Shown: piece by piece, positions 46,950 to 60,089 of the stretch
Layout of the letters: the number at the start of each line of letters is the position of its first letter
How positions within the stretch are numbered: the first letter of the stretch is position 1
Origin: Manduca sexta
Taxonomy: Eukaryota; Arthropoda; Insecta; Lepidoptera; Sphingidae
Direction: 5' to 3'
Assembly (NCBI RefSeq): GCF_014839805.1
Contig: NC_051131.1
Location: 2,716,913-2,780,912 of the forward strand
Length of the DNA stretch: 64,000 bases
Translations under genes and position numbers: made by a program
The notes under the pieces: model-generated
Databases searched by the model: none
What the model saw: only the letters and a program-made list of their open reading frames with translations
Told to the model about the DNA's origin: nothing

Positions 46950-47213
46950 GCGTGGCTCTCCATTACGGCATCCTGAGACATAAGATCTGCTGGTGGCAGG
47001 ATATATTTAATATCCGCCCGGATAGCGACCACCGTACATAAGCTGTTTAAACCCGCCATAGTGGCCCACGTAAGTGTGTTGTGTTCTGGAATCAGTCTGT
47101 ATATATCCGGTTTCAACAGGCCGGCATAATTATGTCGACTGTCGAGGGGTAATCATCTCTCGTCAGTTGAATTCTATTGGACCTCACTTACCATCAGGTG
47201 CAGTGGGGGGGTT
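46950..47213 (+). repeat. Lepidopteran 'gatagcgaccaccgta' repeat, copy B
   Basis: Counterpart of 29565-29828. Confidence 0.75.
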
Positions 47214-47619
47214 TGTCGTCCACGTATAAAAATAACAATCTTCTAATTCAGTAGTATAAACCACTAATATAAACAATAACAACCACGAATTAAATTACTC
47301 ATAACAAACTAATTATGGCGTACGAAATTAAAACTTATACTGATGTATCGTAGTGTTCTTTTTAATTAGTTGTGTAATGTAACAACGTATAATAAAATAA
47401 GCCTGCCTATTGTATGTCGACTTTTAATGAAATCCCTAGGCTTTTAGTTCGTGAACTGTTTTTATTACTCGTATTACGTAGTGTTACTGGGATTTATATT
47501 GTTGAATTTATTTTAACTGTCTGACCCATTAAAATTGTTTTAGAATACATTATGATATTCTATTGTGAGTATGTAAATTCAATATTATAAAGACATTATA
47601 TTTCACTTTAAAAAATACC

Positions 47620-47930
47620 TACGCATTACGTTTTACTGGTGGTATATCTCTCATATGTAAGAATTCGCCTGGGTCGGTACCACCGCAATGTCTATTTCTT
47701 CCGCTAAGCAGCCGTAGTCACTGTTGTGTTCCAGTTAGAAGAACATTATAGCCAGTGTACTGCACATAATGAAACTGAACATCTCACATCACCGGATGGC
47801 GAGCGCAGTGGAATACCAAACAATACTTTGTAATTCAAGGTGTTGGATGGTGTTTCTACAGTTTTAGGGCAGTCGTATCGCTTACCGTCAGGCGAACGGC
47901 AAGCTCATCTCGTCATTCAAAGCAATAAAA
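47620..47930 (+). repeat. Lepidopteran 'ggtaccaccg' repeat, copy B
   Basis: Counterpart of 30231-30540. Confidence 0.75.
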
Positions 47931-48004
47931 AAGTTTCTTGATTATAATTATTTAATTTTCTTGCAAATATGCAAAATTGCCATTTCCTAACTTAAATTTT
48001 TATT

Positions 48005-49575
48005 TGTGTAAATAAATAAAATAAAATAAAATACTTTATTTATCACGTAGGCGAACAAAGTCGCACTTATGATACGTCAAAACAAAGAATAAGAATAATT
48101 ATTATTTCTAAACAAATATTAAAATTACTTATATAACTATGGACATTTTAAATTAGGGATAAAGTTTATACAAAAGACAAGGTACAAACCGAAGTAACCA
48201 GCTCGGGCTGGCAAGTAGAGGGAAATAGAAGGGTAACGCGTCGCGATCCTCACCGGCGAGGACATGCGCCCTAACCTAGCTAACCTACCAGCCTTTCACT
48301 AGCTACCTAAGTGATGACTACCCGAAGAAGAAAGGCAGAAAGAAACTCCGGGCTTTATTTTTGTCATCAATTGTTCAGTACTTCTTTTGTATTTTTTTTA
48401 CAAGTCTTTCTTGTACATAGTCACAATAGTTATATAAGCTAATGCACACACATCACCGTTAACATGGGATAAGATGAAATCCATAATATAAGAAATAAAA
48501 TAAAATTAGCGATAGCAAATAAAAGAGAACATAGATTCATACTTAAATAACGGCGTACAGCGTGCATTCGCCTACATTTACAATCATAGTTTTCAATCAT
48601 GAGAAGAAAAAAAAATAGTGATATTAAACAGGCAAACACAACATGATCGGGTGGTCGTCTTTCAAAATTACATTTCATTGAAATATGATATGATTATGTC
48701 AAATTAGAACTATAGAAATGTCATTATTATAAAAAAAAGCATGTGAGACATGTAACAAAGACATTTTAGGCATTTAATTAATTACTAATGTGTGCTAACA
48801 TGGTGGGTCATTGTGTGCAGGACAAACTTTCCAAACCGTCTTATCATTAAGGTAATCAGATACAGTATAGTATCCTTTACACATTAATTCACGCTTAACA
48901 TAACATTTGAATTTTTGTTCGGTCAAATTGGTAATTTCGAAGGGAAGTTTATTATAAAACTTAATGCTATTAACTAAGAAAGATTTATTGGTTTTACAGA
49001 GCCTATGATTAGGGACAACCAATTTATTTTTATTTCTAGTATTTAGACTATGCAAGTCACTGTTTTTAATAAAAGTACTAAGGTACGTACGTACATTATA
49101 TTCTGAAAAATATATTCGGCCGGCAAAGTCAGTATATTCACCTCCTTAAACATTTGCCTAAGGGAATCATGAGAGCGAAGGTTGTAAATAGCTCTAATCG
49201 CTGGTTTCTGCAAGATAAAAATGGTCTGCAGATCTGCAGCAGAGCCCCACAGAAGAATACAATAGGACATAATGCTGTAAAAGTATGCAAAATACACTAG
49301 CCTTGCCGTAGCCACGTCAGTTAATTGTCTAATCTTCCTAATAGCAAACACGGCAGAGCTCAATTTACTAGAATTTTTTTGAATATGGGGCCCCATTGCA
49401 ATTTACTATCGATTGAAACCCCGAGGAAGACCGTTGAGGGAACTAATTCTAATTTATCCCCATCTAAATCAATATTTAGTTCCTTTTTGTACACTTCCTT
49501 GGATGACATTTTATATTAAAATTACACTGCGACTGTTAATTTTATTGCTAAAACAGATCATTTTCAGGCAACCTA
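48005..49575 (-). mobile_element. 5'-truncated Jockey-type LINE, copy B
   Basis: Counterpart of 30622-32190. Its tail keeps a cleaner (AAAAT)n run and 'tactttatttatcacgtagg'. Confidence 0.8.
48795..49568 (-). pseudogene. LINE ORF2 C-terminal remnant, copy B
   Basis: It carries the same two frameshifts as copy A, so the element was dead before the copies separated. Private changes include R to P in the 'FILQK.AIRAIYNL' stretch and, at the start of the last segment, NHRLCKTNKSF where A has NSQAPVKTNKSF. Confidence 0.8.
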
Positions 49576-51664
49576 ATAATAGAATATGTTTGATAGAGTA
49601 AGTACCTACATTAAAGGACTTCATACATGATTTTTCCCAATAAATAACTCATGCTTCTTTTTTTAAATCATCATTTAGATTCTTACATTACGGAAATGAG
49701 GTTTCCAAGCGAATAAACTCTCGGATTAAGCTATAGCATAATTAAGCGTTTGGAAAATAAACCGCGACTAACAGCCTGTTAAAAACGTTTTATACTGATA
49801 AAATTTACTGTTATGCGCTGAACAAAGGCTGTAAATTTTTTATCGGCTTACTTAAGTGTCATTAGGTTATAGCCAAAATTTATTTGGCACAATAGAGTAT
49901 CGTCTGTCTGATACGAATGGCTTTTTAATTAAAAACATGGCCCCTACAACCCTCCGAGTTTAATAATTAAATTTGAGAGGAGATTAGCATTGGATGTCGA
50001 CAAAGGGTTCTTGTTATCGCGACCAGACAATGGACTCGACGAAATTCTGTTGAAAAATTGGTGATTTTGGAATTCTGGAGTACTTTGATGCATATTTTCG
50101 TCTGCTCATATTTTTTAGTACAAACAAAATGGTAAAAGTTATTTCTTTCATGCGAGCGTATCACGAATAAATAAATTTTTATTTTTTTGTTGCATTCCTT
50201 AGTTTTAAATGTATATTTTGCTAGTTTTGTTTAAATAAAGCATTCATCATTTATCCAATGTTAGCATAGAGGCTTAAAATATCAATTGTTTTAATCATAT
50301 CACGCAGAATGTATTTTAGCTAAACGATAAATTTAAAAATGGAATGCACATGTTTTAGAAAAAGTAAAAAGAATACTGGCTGAAAATGATTATTCTTTAG
50401 TACTAAATTGTATGATTATAATCATCGATATATATAGGTATGTACTATGTACTAGATTTAGCGTTCCGAACATTCACTGTGTTCAACTGAATTGAACTGC
50501 AATCGATTCAAACTAACTTTAGTATGGTCAATATTGGCAGCTTGTGGTAGTGTTCGGAATGGCGCTCAAGATAAGATCTTAAGTCTAAGTGTAAACCTGC
50601 ATTTGATTAAAAAATATTAGTCAAATAAGTTAAATTATCTATTGTTCAAGTGAATAAATAGGTTATACCAGTGACGATTTAGTTGCCATTTTAGTTCATA
50701 TTTTGAACAAATAGTTTATATGGACGTTCGTGTCTATAGAATATACGTCAATGTTGATAATAATATTTTCTTATTTTTGTGGTAATATGTAGGATTTGTT
50801 TTTTCATTTTACCTTGCGAAAGTGAAAACTGTAGTTTTTTACAAACATCGAATTCGAAATTGCCGACCGGATTGTAACTCGATTTAATCTGAATAACAAC
50901 ATTGCGTATACAAAAATCTAGTTTTTGGAAACGGTCGACTTTAAATTGGTTACAGTTCACAAACTGGCAATAACTTTAAAAATAACGTACAACTATTGCA
51001 TATTAGTTATAAGAATTTGACGTTCTTTTTCCACAGTTTTTGTCTGAAACGTTCGTTACTGTATTATTGGTCGGACTCATTTAATTAAAGAAATAAACTT
51101 ATTATTTGTAATATAAGAAGTTATTTGACGGATGTTTGCGCCAGTAAATAAAATAAAATAAAATAAGTGTAGTAGCACTGGCTTCGGTTTTCTTTGTTTA
51201 ATGTTTTGTTTTTAGTGTAATGCCTGTTTGTAAATAAATGGATTTCAAGTGAACGAACTCTAAATATTATTTAACATTTCCTAGAATTCTACAGTAACAG
51301 CATTTGCAGGCATCTATCCTGATAAAAATAAAGTAAACTAAATTTTATTCTACCAAAATCACAAAGCTACAAAAACACGCTTATACAATATATCAAATTA
51401 ATAAAAATATATGCAAAACATAACAATTGCACGCCAAAAGTTTCTTTAATATTTAAATCGACACTTGACATGAAAATCACGTAGTGGACTTCCACATATC
51501 AGTAATGACACCGTAATGGTCTTTGTGTGCGTGGTCCGAATAATTTCTGTATTCGTTTATACATCATTATAGCGTTTGGGTCGCAGATTACAGTTAATGC
51601 CGAGATAAGTTCGACTCGTAAAACGATTTCATCGTTTCGTATTGCAGTGGTTTATTGAATACTA
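49576..51664. other. No gene recognised, copy B
   Basis: Counterpart of 32191-34239, with an extra segment of about 50 bp near 50517-50583 containing 'gttcggaatggcgctc'. Confidence 0.5.
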
Positions 51665-51688
51665 GGTATTGCTCGCGGCTTCGTCTAC

Positions 51689-51747
51689 GTGAAAAGTCTT
51701 TCTCGCCTGCGTGAAAAGTCTTTCTCGCCTGCGTGTAAAGTCTTTAA
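51689..51747 (+). repeat. 22-bp tandem repeat, copy B
   Basis: Same array and same copy number as 34257-34315. Confidence 0.85.
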
Positions 51748-52007
51748 AGGGCCGGTGCGTGTATGGCGAGCGTAAATATTTACTGTCAAACTATTATCAA
51801 CATTGTCTTTATTAAAATAATATTCAAAATCAATTAACACAATGATAAATTCCAGAATAAGGAATTTATTGTTCTTTATAGGTTCTTGAACAAGGTATTT
51901 ATTGTTGTGTTAATTGATTTTGAATATAATATCAATGAAGATAATTTCCATAATAGTTTGACAGGAAAAATGATATACGCTGCGCTCCGCCATATATTCG
52001 CCGGTCC
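51748..52007. repeat. Foldback element, complete in copy B
   Basis: The left arm 51748-51842 and right arm 51904-52007 are imperfect inverted repeats around a loop of about 60 bp. Matching blocks are 'tactgtcaaactatta' with 'taatagtttgacag', 'aaaatcaattaacacaa' with 'ttgtgttaattgatttt', and 'atggcgagcg' with 'cgctccgccat'. The loop has its own small hairpin. CCGCGG-type repeat sequence lies on both outer sides. Confidence 0.75.
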
Positions 52008-52914
52008 TAAAACGCTGTATGATGCCAGCGCCATACATCTGAAAAATAGATTAAAATCGATTATTTCCCATGGGAGCTAATTACCGGGATGAAAGACCGC
52101 TAGCCTATATGTTAATCTAGGACATGGTCTATCCACGTGTCTTAATTCATCCAAATCCGTTCAATCGTTAATGCGTTTACTTTTAACATGGAAACATTTT
52201 CACAAATTTTCGTTTATATAAAATTAGTATCTGTAATAAGATTTTTCTCTATATTCTTTTTTCGTTTACAAGAAATGATTGCCGAAAACGTGACGAACCA
52301 GTGAAAACGTGACCCCAGCAGTGGGATATATTGAACAAATAATATGCAGTTTAATCTGTGAATTTAGTTCATTAAACGTACGACACAAAATGGCGATAAC
52401 AAACTATCGTATTATTTCTTTTTAGTAGAAATATAAAAATGACATTCTCTTTAATTAAATCTAAATTATTTTTATAAAGGTTCGTTTACCTGAAAGAACA
52501 AAATGCATATTTTTTGTGATGAATTCATTGAACAGTCTCTGAGGAAAATAGTCCCGAAATGAGAAAGTATTATTACTTATATTGTATTTGACTTGGTAAG
52601 CACACAAAGAATTTTGGAAGCATTTAAAATGTATTAAAAATGAAACGTGGGGAATCATACTTTTCTCTTGATTATATTGTTCCTTTCATTTTAGGGAGTA
52701 AAATATGTGAATTTTTTACTTCTGTAACATCAATAAATTATGCAATGATTCCAAATAATATGGAAAAGTCTTGCTGCATACTTTTCCTGACTAAAAAGTA
52801 CTTTCCTTGTTTATCTACGAATAGATCTACTATAAGTGGAATGATGAACAGAAGCTAATAGTTTCAAAATTTCATACACATAGTGTTCCTATTAAAAGTG
52901 CCACATTCACACAT
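51953..52914. other. Copy B-specific block
   Basis: These 962 bp replace 34525-35033 of copy A. The first part completes the foldback element and a 'gtagcctat' repeat; the rest is AT-rich and unrecognised. It ends in a more complete 'catcacgcctttatccgaag' tail than copy A has. Confidence 0.7.
52055..52185 (+). repeat. Lepidopteran 'gtagcctat' repeat, copy B only
   Basis: 'tcccatgggagctaattacc', 'gggatgaaagaccgctagcc', 'ggacatggtctatccacgtg' and 'catccaaatccgttcaatcg' appear in the standard order of this family. The matching stretch is absent from copy A. Confidence 0.7.
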
Positions 52915-53046
52915 ACATCACGCCTTTATCCGAAGGAGTAGGCAGAGATGCAACCACGGCGCTATATTTTTGACGTGTGTATTCCGTCGCATGATGTAAT
53001 AGGAAGCGAGCTTATTACCATAAGCAAGCACAAGATTCTGGAATCC
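52915..53046 (-). repeat. Retroelement tail and CTG microsatellite, copy B
   Basis: Counterpart of 35034-35165, with one CTG changed to TTG. Confidence 0.7.
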
Positions 53047-53103
53047 TGTTGCTGCTGCTGCTGCCTATTAGCCTAAGCTAATACTGAGCAGAATTTTTTT
53101 TAT

Positions 53104-53355
53104 TTATTTTATTACACTTTATATACAAAGAGTATAAAGGCGGCTTAATGCCGAAGGCATTCTCTACCAGTCAACCTTTAGGTGGTGCAGAGACTAAAGA
53201 GGTAGGTGTACACAACGAGAGAAGGTAGTGGAGAGAACATTAACAAACAAGACTGAAATGCCAAATATCACTTTCTCCGACCCGGGTCTCGAACGCAGGA
53301 ACTAAGAACGATGTCGTACCGCGCACGCAACACATCTACGCCACCAAGCCACTCC
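53104..53355 (-). mobile_element. tRNA-derived SINE, copy B
   Basis: Counterpart of 35216-35468, inserted at the same site. Confidence 0.8.
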
Positions 53356-54524
53356 ATTATCGATAAACTATTTATGCCATCTTAGGTTCACATCAGGGTT
53401 TCCGTAACTACAATCATTAGTGTCCATAAACCTAGATTTTGATTTTCTAGACACTGAGTCCCTCTAAACCTAGATTTTCATTTTATAAACACTAAAAAAT
53501 CGTCAGCGATATCTGCAATTGGCATTTCGACCGATCCAGTCGTTATTCCACGAAGTTCGCAATCGACATTTTTTCGTCAAAATAAAATCGAAATCCCTCC
53601 GCCCAGTACAACCGAGTGAGGACAAGTCTAACGAGTATTGTGTCGTGTTTGCGTTAAGGTTCCTAACTCAATTCGGTGAGACAACGGCACTCGTACAAAT
53701 TGTATTTATTTTTTCTGTAGACTGCCGCTCGATGTCTTTTGTAGTAGAAAAAATTGAATACGGCCGTCGCGTGTTTTATCTAATTGTGTAATATGTTGTG
53801 GGTTCGAGGGCCAAATTCGGTGTAATGATATCCATTTTAACCTTGTGCTACATTGTGGACGTGGACAATGTTATACGCTACTAAACAAGAAAAAAAAAGT
53901 CTGTTCTCCCATTCTTCATAAACACGTTACTGCAATTAAATGTTCGGGAAGGAAGGAGGGGATTTCGGCTTCCAGTAATTTCACTAATTACGTTTAGTGA
54001 GACATATCTACAAAACACAATAATGAGAAGACATCTTACATTAGTTTTCTTTCAACAATGGAGCCTCAGTCAAAGCGACCCATTCTATAGACAGATAATG
54101 TTTATAGTGTATCAAATTATATAATAATCTGAATCATATCTCGCTATCTGGACCTAATTCCGCTTATTACGGGGTCACTTTGCCCGTATAAAAATCTCTC
54201 AAATTGATTGAATGACCTCCTATGGGTTCATGAAATCAAATTACCCAAAAGTCTAGAACGTGCCGTAAACAATAGACGTCGATATTTAGCCAACCTTGCT
54301 TTATTGGAGGGCAAATGTAATTATTTCTTAATTAATTTACGCATCGGTTGAGTTACGGCTTATGAACTTAAGCCGTTTGGGTCCTGTCATAATAATAAGA
54401 TAATGCATCAATGGACTTTTGATAAACATGTATTTACGTCAATCGGGATTCATCTTTGGTTACGTAATAAGTATGTGAGTACGTACCTACGTCTGAAGAC
54501 TTATTACTGTAATTATATATATTT
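53356..54524. other. No gene recognised, copy B
   Basis: Counterpart of 35469-36644, about 1-2% different. Confidence 0.5.
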
Positions 54525-54805
54525 ATTGGTTTGAATGACGAGACGAGCTTGCCGATCGCCTGATTGTAAGTGATATGACCGCCCATAAACAGTAAGAACA
54601 ACAACACCTTGAATTACAAAGTATTGTTTGGTAGTCCACTGCGCTCGCCATCCTGAGACATGAGATGTTAAGTCTTATTATTTCCAGTAGTTATACTGGC
54701 AATGTTCTTCATATCGGAACACATTAGTGATTACACACTGCTGCTTGGCGGCAGAAGTAGACATTGCTGGGTGTCCAGGCAGACTCACATATGAAAGACC
54801 TGCCA
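54525..54805 (-). repeat. 'ggtaccaccg' repeat, inverted, copy B
   Basis: Counterpart of 36645-36925. Confidence 0.7.
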
Positions 54806-55453
54806 ACAGTAATAATATATCGACTAAAGCTAAGCATCAATGACTAAATACTGATTGTGCGGTTCGAATGTGTTAAATTCAATAATGCAATGAGGTGGGA
54901 CTGAATTACCATGACGTACTCTTGCTAGAATTTCTCGACTCTAATAGAAATATCAACGTCTCATTGAATGTCTTGATCAATTTATCAAAAATACATTTTT
55001 TGAAGTGTGCCTAGAGTGCCCTAGAACCCGAATGTCAATTGCTAAACATTTAAAAAAGTTTGAGACGAATGGGTCAGATTTTTTTTAATATTAGCAATTT
55101 CATTATACGCAAACAAAGCCGTCACACAACTTTTATTTTCCTTTATTAGGCGGAGTCCGCCCATTCATAAGTTAATAATAAATATTGTTACTATACGGTA
55201 ATAATTAAGATGCAGAATGTATGCCGTTTCCTACCGTATCGCATACCTTATGACGATAAGAAATATGAGGAATGGCTTCGGTTGTGGCTGGAGTGTAATA
55301 AGCTTATTCCAATGTAACATATACATATGGATTATAATTAATTAATATAAACAGAATGGGAGATTTTGAATGAGTAGGTTATTCAGATAGGCAGGTTATA
55401 AGATAGTAGTCGCCCAAGTTAGTTCTCAAAGGAACGGAACATTGAATAATGAT

Positions 55454-55575
55454 TTATGGTTTCGCGAATGTTAGACATTGAAATAAGACTATTTTGCAGA
55501 TTTTTTCACATTTTTGTATTATTATTTTCCCCCAACGTTTCAAGTACTTTGCAGCACGGTCACGGGGAACTAAGA
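55454..55575 (+). repeat. 'cccaacgtttcaa' repeat, copy B
   Basis: Counterpart of 37570-37690. Confidence 0.6.
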
Positions 55576-55784
55576 TGTAGGTCGTCCGAAAAGTCAGTTA
55601 CAATATCTACCTACATTCTACAATTATACGAAAATAGGAAAATAGTTACATTGAATTATAAAGTAGCGCTTGCTGCGCTCGTTATCCAGAGACAGATTTG
55701 AGTCTCGTAATACCCGGTTACTCGCTAAGCATAAAAGTTCTTAAAACCACACAGCTATAATAATATGATTTTTGTAACGAAAGA

Positions 55785-56012
55785 AGTCTCGCTGTCGGTA
55801 GAATATATTTTGTATCCGCTTGGAAAGCGATCATTGTAAACAAGGTGTTTAAACATGGCATAGTGGCACGAAAGTGTGTCGCGTTCGGGGATTAGTTTGT
55901 GTATATCCGTTTCCAAAAGGCCGGCATAATTGTGTCGATTATCGAAGGGTAATCATCTCTCATCAGTCGATATACTATTGGACCACAATTCACTTACCAT
56001 CAGGTGCAGTAA
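55785..56012 (+). repeat. 'gatagcgaccaccgta' repeat, diverged, copy B
   Basis: Counterpart of 37895-38130. Confidence 0.65.
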
Positions 56013-57252
56013 GATAACTGCGCCGTGCCCTTATAACAAAACATATACGTGGTTTTTAAAAGCGCAGAAACTCTATATATTTCATTTTTAATTATTGCGT
56101 TTCGAACACCTAACAGGGTAATAATTAATTAATGTCACAAACATCGTGACAGCAATAACTAATAACGTATAAAATAGCTTTGATTTAAATACGATTTATA
56201 CACTTTCTTACTTTGAACTCTATCATCTTTCCATAGATTAAACAAAATTGTAGCGAAATGACGAAGCGATTTAATTTTTCTCAGTACAGTTTTAATCTTG
56301 ATTTCACTGCCTTAATGAATTTCATAGGTCACTTAGCACGCTAGGGTTGTGCCGACGGGATTATTCGAGGGTTGCCAATACTTATTGTTGCCGCGAAATT
56401 TACTGGCCATATATCACAAACACAAAGGTCTTATAGGGTCGTGTTGCGAAGTTACTTGTGAGTTGCGACAGCCCTTGTGTTGGGGAAAATCAAGGTTCGT
56501 TAGTTACTATGATTAGATTTAGAATATATACTATGTATAAAGCAATTGTTTGTATTTTATTTTTAATTAAGTTCAGCCAGTATTTAAAAAATATTTCTTT
56601 TGAAAAATTTACTTTAATAATTTTTAAATAAGCTTGCTAATTGAGATTCGTTAGTCTTTCATTTAATAGAGTATTATTTTTTTTATTTCATAAAAGGTTT
56701 TTAGAAAAAAGCGACGGAAGCATAGAAAGTGTCGCGGGCATGGAGTCACGTTTGGAAATCGATACTGATTGATATCGCAACGTGACCCGCAAAAGTAAGC
56801 CGCGGATATTTATATCACGCCGTTTTAAAATATAGAAATTGCGTATTTTTTGGATGACCCACTATAAAGGTTGTGTTGGCGACGCAAATACTTTTTGGTG
56901 AATTTGGATTTGTTTTTTAATTATTTGAATTCCGATCCTTCGATATAATGTTTTATGTACTTACTTGTCACTTGAGAGTTTTTCGTATGTGAATAAATAA
57001 TTTTCTTATAACGCCTATTTTTTATCTTAACTAGTTGAGTACTGGCTCGTGAACAGGTTGCAAGTTCGAATCATCGATATATTATCGAAATGAATCACAA
57101 GTCGGGATAAAATCAGCAAATTAGTGTTACTGACAGGTTTATTTTTGTCAAAATACGTTATAATTAGCACGTCTGGCTCACTCCAAAGTTTTATTGAGTG
57201 ATTTACTCACATCATAATGCCTGTTAAGTAGTCGTTACTCTATTAATATTAA
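56013..57252. other. No gene recognised, copy B
   Basis: Counterpart of 38131-39364, ending at the empty TTAA target 57249-57252. Confidence 0.45.
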
Positions 57253-58051
57253 ACGAATATATTTCTTGTCTTGTCTACAATATTTATTCATGGAATATGG
57301 CGATGTATGTATTTTTTTTTAAGATTTAAATGTATCCTCAAAACCTGAACACTGCTCGCAAAGCATTTTGTCAAATTTGCTTGTATTGGACTTTTTTCAT
57401 ATTCCGTTCAAATATGTTTTTCTAATCACTTTCGAAAACGATCTCAAAATATAATAATTTAAAATAGATAACGTTTGATATACTTATGTCCTTTTACTGA
57501 ATAAAATATATTAGGGCATATTACATTATTAGGTATATTTTTATATTTCTTTTTACCTTTGTAGTCGACACCCCTCTATTATATCCCAAATCTTGTCCAT
57601 TCCATTCTCAGGTTGTCTGGAAGAAATCGCGGTATGCGATAAGATCGCCAATTGTAATATACAATAAAGAGTAATAAAAAAATAAAAATAAAAAAAACTA
57701 AAGTGCGATGAAGATGTGGTGACTATTTTCGTGGTGTAATTGCGGAACAAATGCCGCGCTGTGGTCTCAGATTCAATTCCTGGGTAGGGAAAGGAAAATT
57801 GGGTTTTAGTGTTCGAAATAATAAATAGTAATAACCCCGTTTCCAAGTGCATGGGGTCTAACATAGCTGGACAATGTGTGTTTAACACTTCTGCCTACCC
57901 CTAAAACAGGGAAACGCTGTTATGCAAATAAGATGATCCGTTGTAAGTTGAACCCTAAATAAAGGCTATCTCTGTTTTTATCCTTTTAAAGAGTTTTGAA
58001 AATGCCTGCATATGAGTTCCACCTCTATTTGAAGGAAATTCGCCCGTGGAT
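57253..58051. other. Segment kept in copy B, deleted in copy A
   Basis: These 799 bp lie between the empty TTAA site and the GAAATAT microhomology at 58052-58058. The segment holds AT-rich DNA and one SINE (57715-57915). Copy A has only the truncated MITE here. Confidence 0.8.
57715..57915 (+). mobile_element. tRNA-derived SINE, copy B only
   Basis: 'tcgtggtgtaattgcgg' is A-box-like and 'gtctcagattcaattcctgg' is B-box-like. The body contains 'aaccccgtttccaagtgcat' and ends with 'cacttctgcctacccct'. This explains the minus-strand frame 57553-57888. Confidence 0.6.
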
Positions 58052-58251
58052 GAAATATTTGATGAATATTTTTCAATCTACACGGACACGCGGTCTACGA
58101 GCTTTCTTATTTCATTTTTTTTGTTTAATAGAAATAAAGAGTTCCTAGTATTTTTCCGTCATATTTATGGTGTAATACGGCATACTATTCAAATTTGATT
58201 TCTATAATGTACTGTGAAATTACCTAATGAACCTTTTGGATATTTTTATTT

Positions 58252-58500
58252 TTATTGGTGGTAGGTCTCTGATATGTAAGAGTCCATCTATGTAGGTACC
58301 ACCGCTATGTCTATTTGTATTCACTGTTGTGTTCCGGTTTGAAGAACATTGTAGCCAGTGTACTGGACATAAGACTTAACATCTCGTCAGGAGGACGAGT
58401 GGAATACCAAACAATACTTTGTAATTCAAGGTGTTGGAAGTCGTATCGCTTACTTGCAGGCGAACGGCAAGCTCGTCTCGTCATTCAAAGCAATAAATAA
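58252..58500 (+). repeat. 'ggtaccaccg' repeat, second copy B
   Basis: Counterpart of 39765-40012. It accounts for the open frame at 58315-58500. Confidence 0.75.
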
Positions 58501-59097
58501 AAAAACATACTCTAAAATCTGTTTATCCATATCATAAATTAATTCAATGTAAAATTATTTCTGAAACTTTTTTAAATAAGCTTATTTTTTAGATTCACAA
58601 ATTTAATATGAGGTACATATTTTTTCATAAAAGTGAATGTCGAAAGAAAATTTCGCTCGTCTAATTATAATGAACTATGTTTGTCCTAAAACAATATTAA
58701 TGTTACTTAGAATTTTCAATTAAAATTTAAAAGTTGCCGGTCTAGCGAGCTCTTCTCAAAACACGACATTTGAAAGTCAATCATATCCAAGCGACAAATA
58801 TACCGAAAATGAGTTATGTGCATATTTCGACTGACAGAATTGTCTGCGTTATTTGATCTAGATTTTTTATTTGTAGAGCAATTTTTATATACTCTATTTT
58901 TATAACGTTCACAGTTTAATTATTATGTATTTTCTTATTAAATCAAAAGTTTAAATCGCTTTATTCAAAAGTTTGTTGATTGTCGCTTAGATATAAATGC
59001 CTATAACATTCAAGCGTCCATTGTTATTTGTTAAGAATGATAATGCGCAGTACTGGCTCAATTTTTATTGTAATATAACCACGTTTATACTCTACAT

Positions 59098-59273
59098 AAC
59101 ATTTGCTGATGGTAGGATATATATTATATCCTCCCGGATAGCGACTACCGTACACAAGAGCTTAAACCCGCTATAGTAGTCTGCGTATATCTCGTTCCAA
59201 CAGGCCGACATAATTGTATCGACTGCCGAGGGGCAATCATCTCTCATCAGTTGATACTATTGGACCCGAATTC
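59098..59273 (+). repeat. 'gatagcgaccaccgta' repeat, third copy B
   Basis: Counterpart of 40610-40785. Confidence 0.7.
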
Positions 59274-60089
59274 TTTCAACTACGTTTGTGGGTGACTGTA
59301 TCTAGCGTAATTACTGGGTTTTATGATAATATCTTACGTCTCAGGACGACGACCGTAATGAAATGTTAATCAGTACTTTGTAATTTAGTTCTGTATGTTG
59401 TTGCTACTGTTTATGGTTTGTTCTATGACTTACTATCAGTCGAACAGATGCATGTCGTCACTCAACGGCGAAAACAAAAAACCGACATATGGACAAGCAT
59501 CGTATACCGTCTCATACTAAAAACCCCAAATTCTAACCTAATTTAAATGATATCGACCCCAACATACGTTAAGACGTATGACATCCCCAAAATAGAGCAA
59601 TATCAGATGTGGACGTAATGCATATAAAATGATCTCTTTGTTACATAACAAATTGTGCTTCAGTATAACATATTCCGACTGCAGCGGTTTCCGACACGTA
59701 ACAAATAAATCAGGCTTATGCAATAGAGCCTCATATTTGTCGGAGTGTTTTTCAATTACGACACACGTAGCGACATAAATCAAACGGGTATCACTGTCCG
59801 TTGCAAGCGAAATTATGCTATATTTAGATTGTTTATGGTATTGTTTGTATTGAGGTTTATTTATTTACAAGCGTAAAGAATCCATTGTTTCTCTTCTATT
59901 TATTAAGTTTGTTAACCTGTGATTAAATCATGTCAGACTTATTTTGTTTTTTAATCAAACAATTTGAAAGTCGTACAAAACTATTTTAATCACTTGTTAA
60001 TGTAACTTTAATGGCCCATTACTTCTTATGAACACTTTTCGTTTCAAAAGGCTTAAAACTACGCCTCATGACATCTCAGATGTATTATA
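59274..60089. other. No gene recognised, copy B
   Basis: Counterpart of 40786-41599, with the start codon of the minus frame lost ('aatttcgcttgc' on the minus strand, where copy A has 'aatgtcgtttgc'). Confidence 0.45.
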
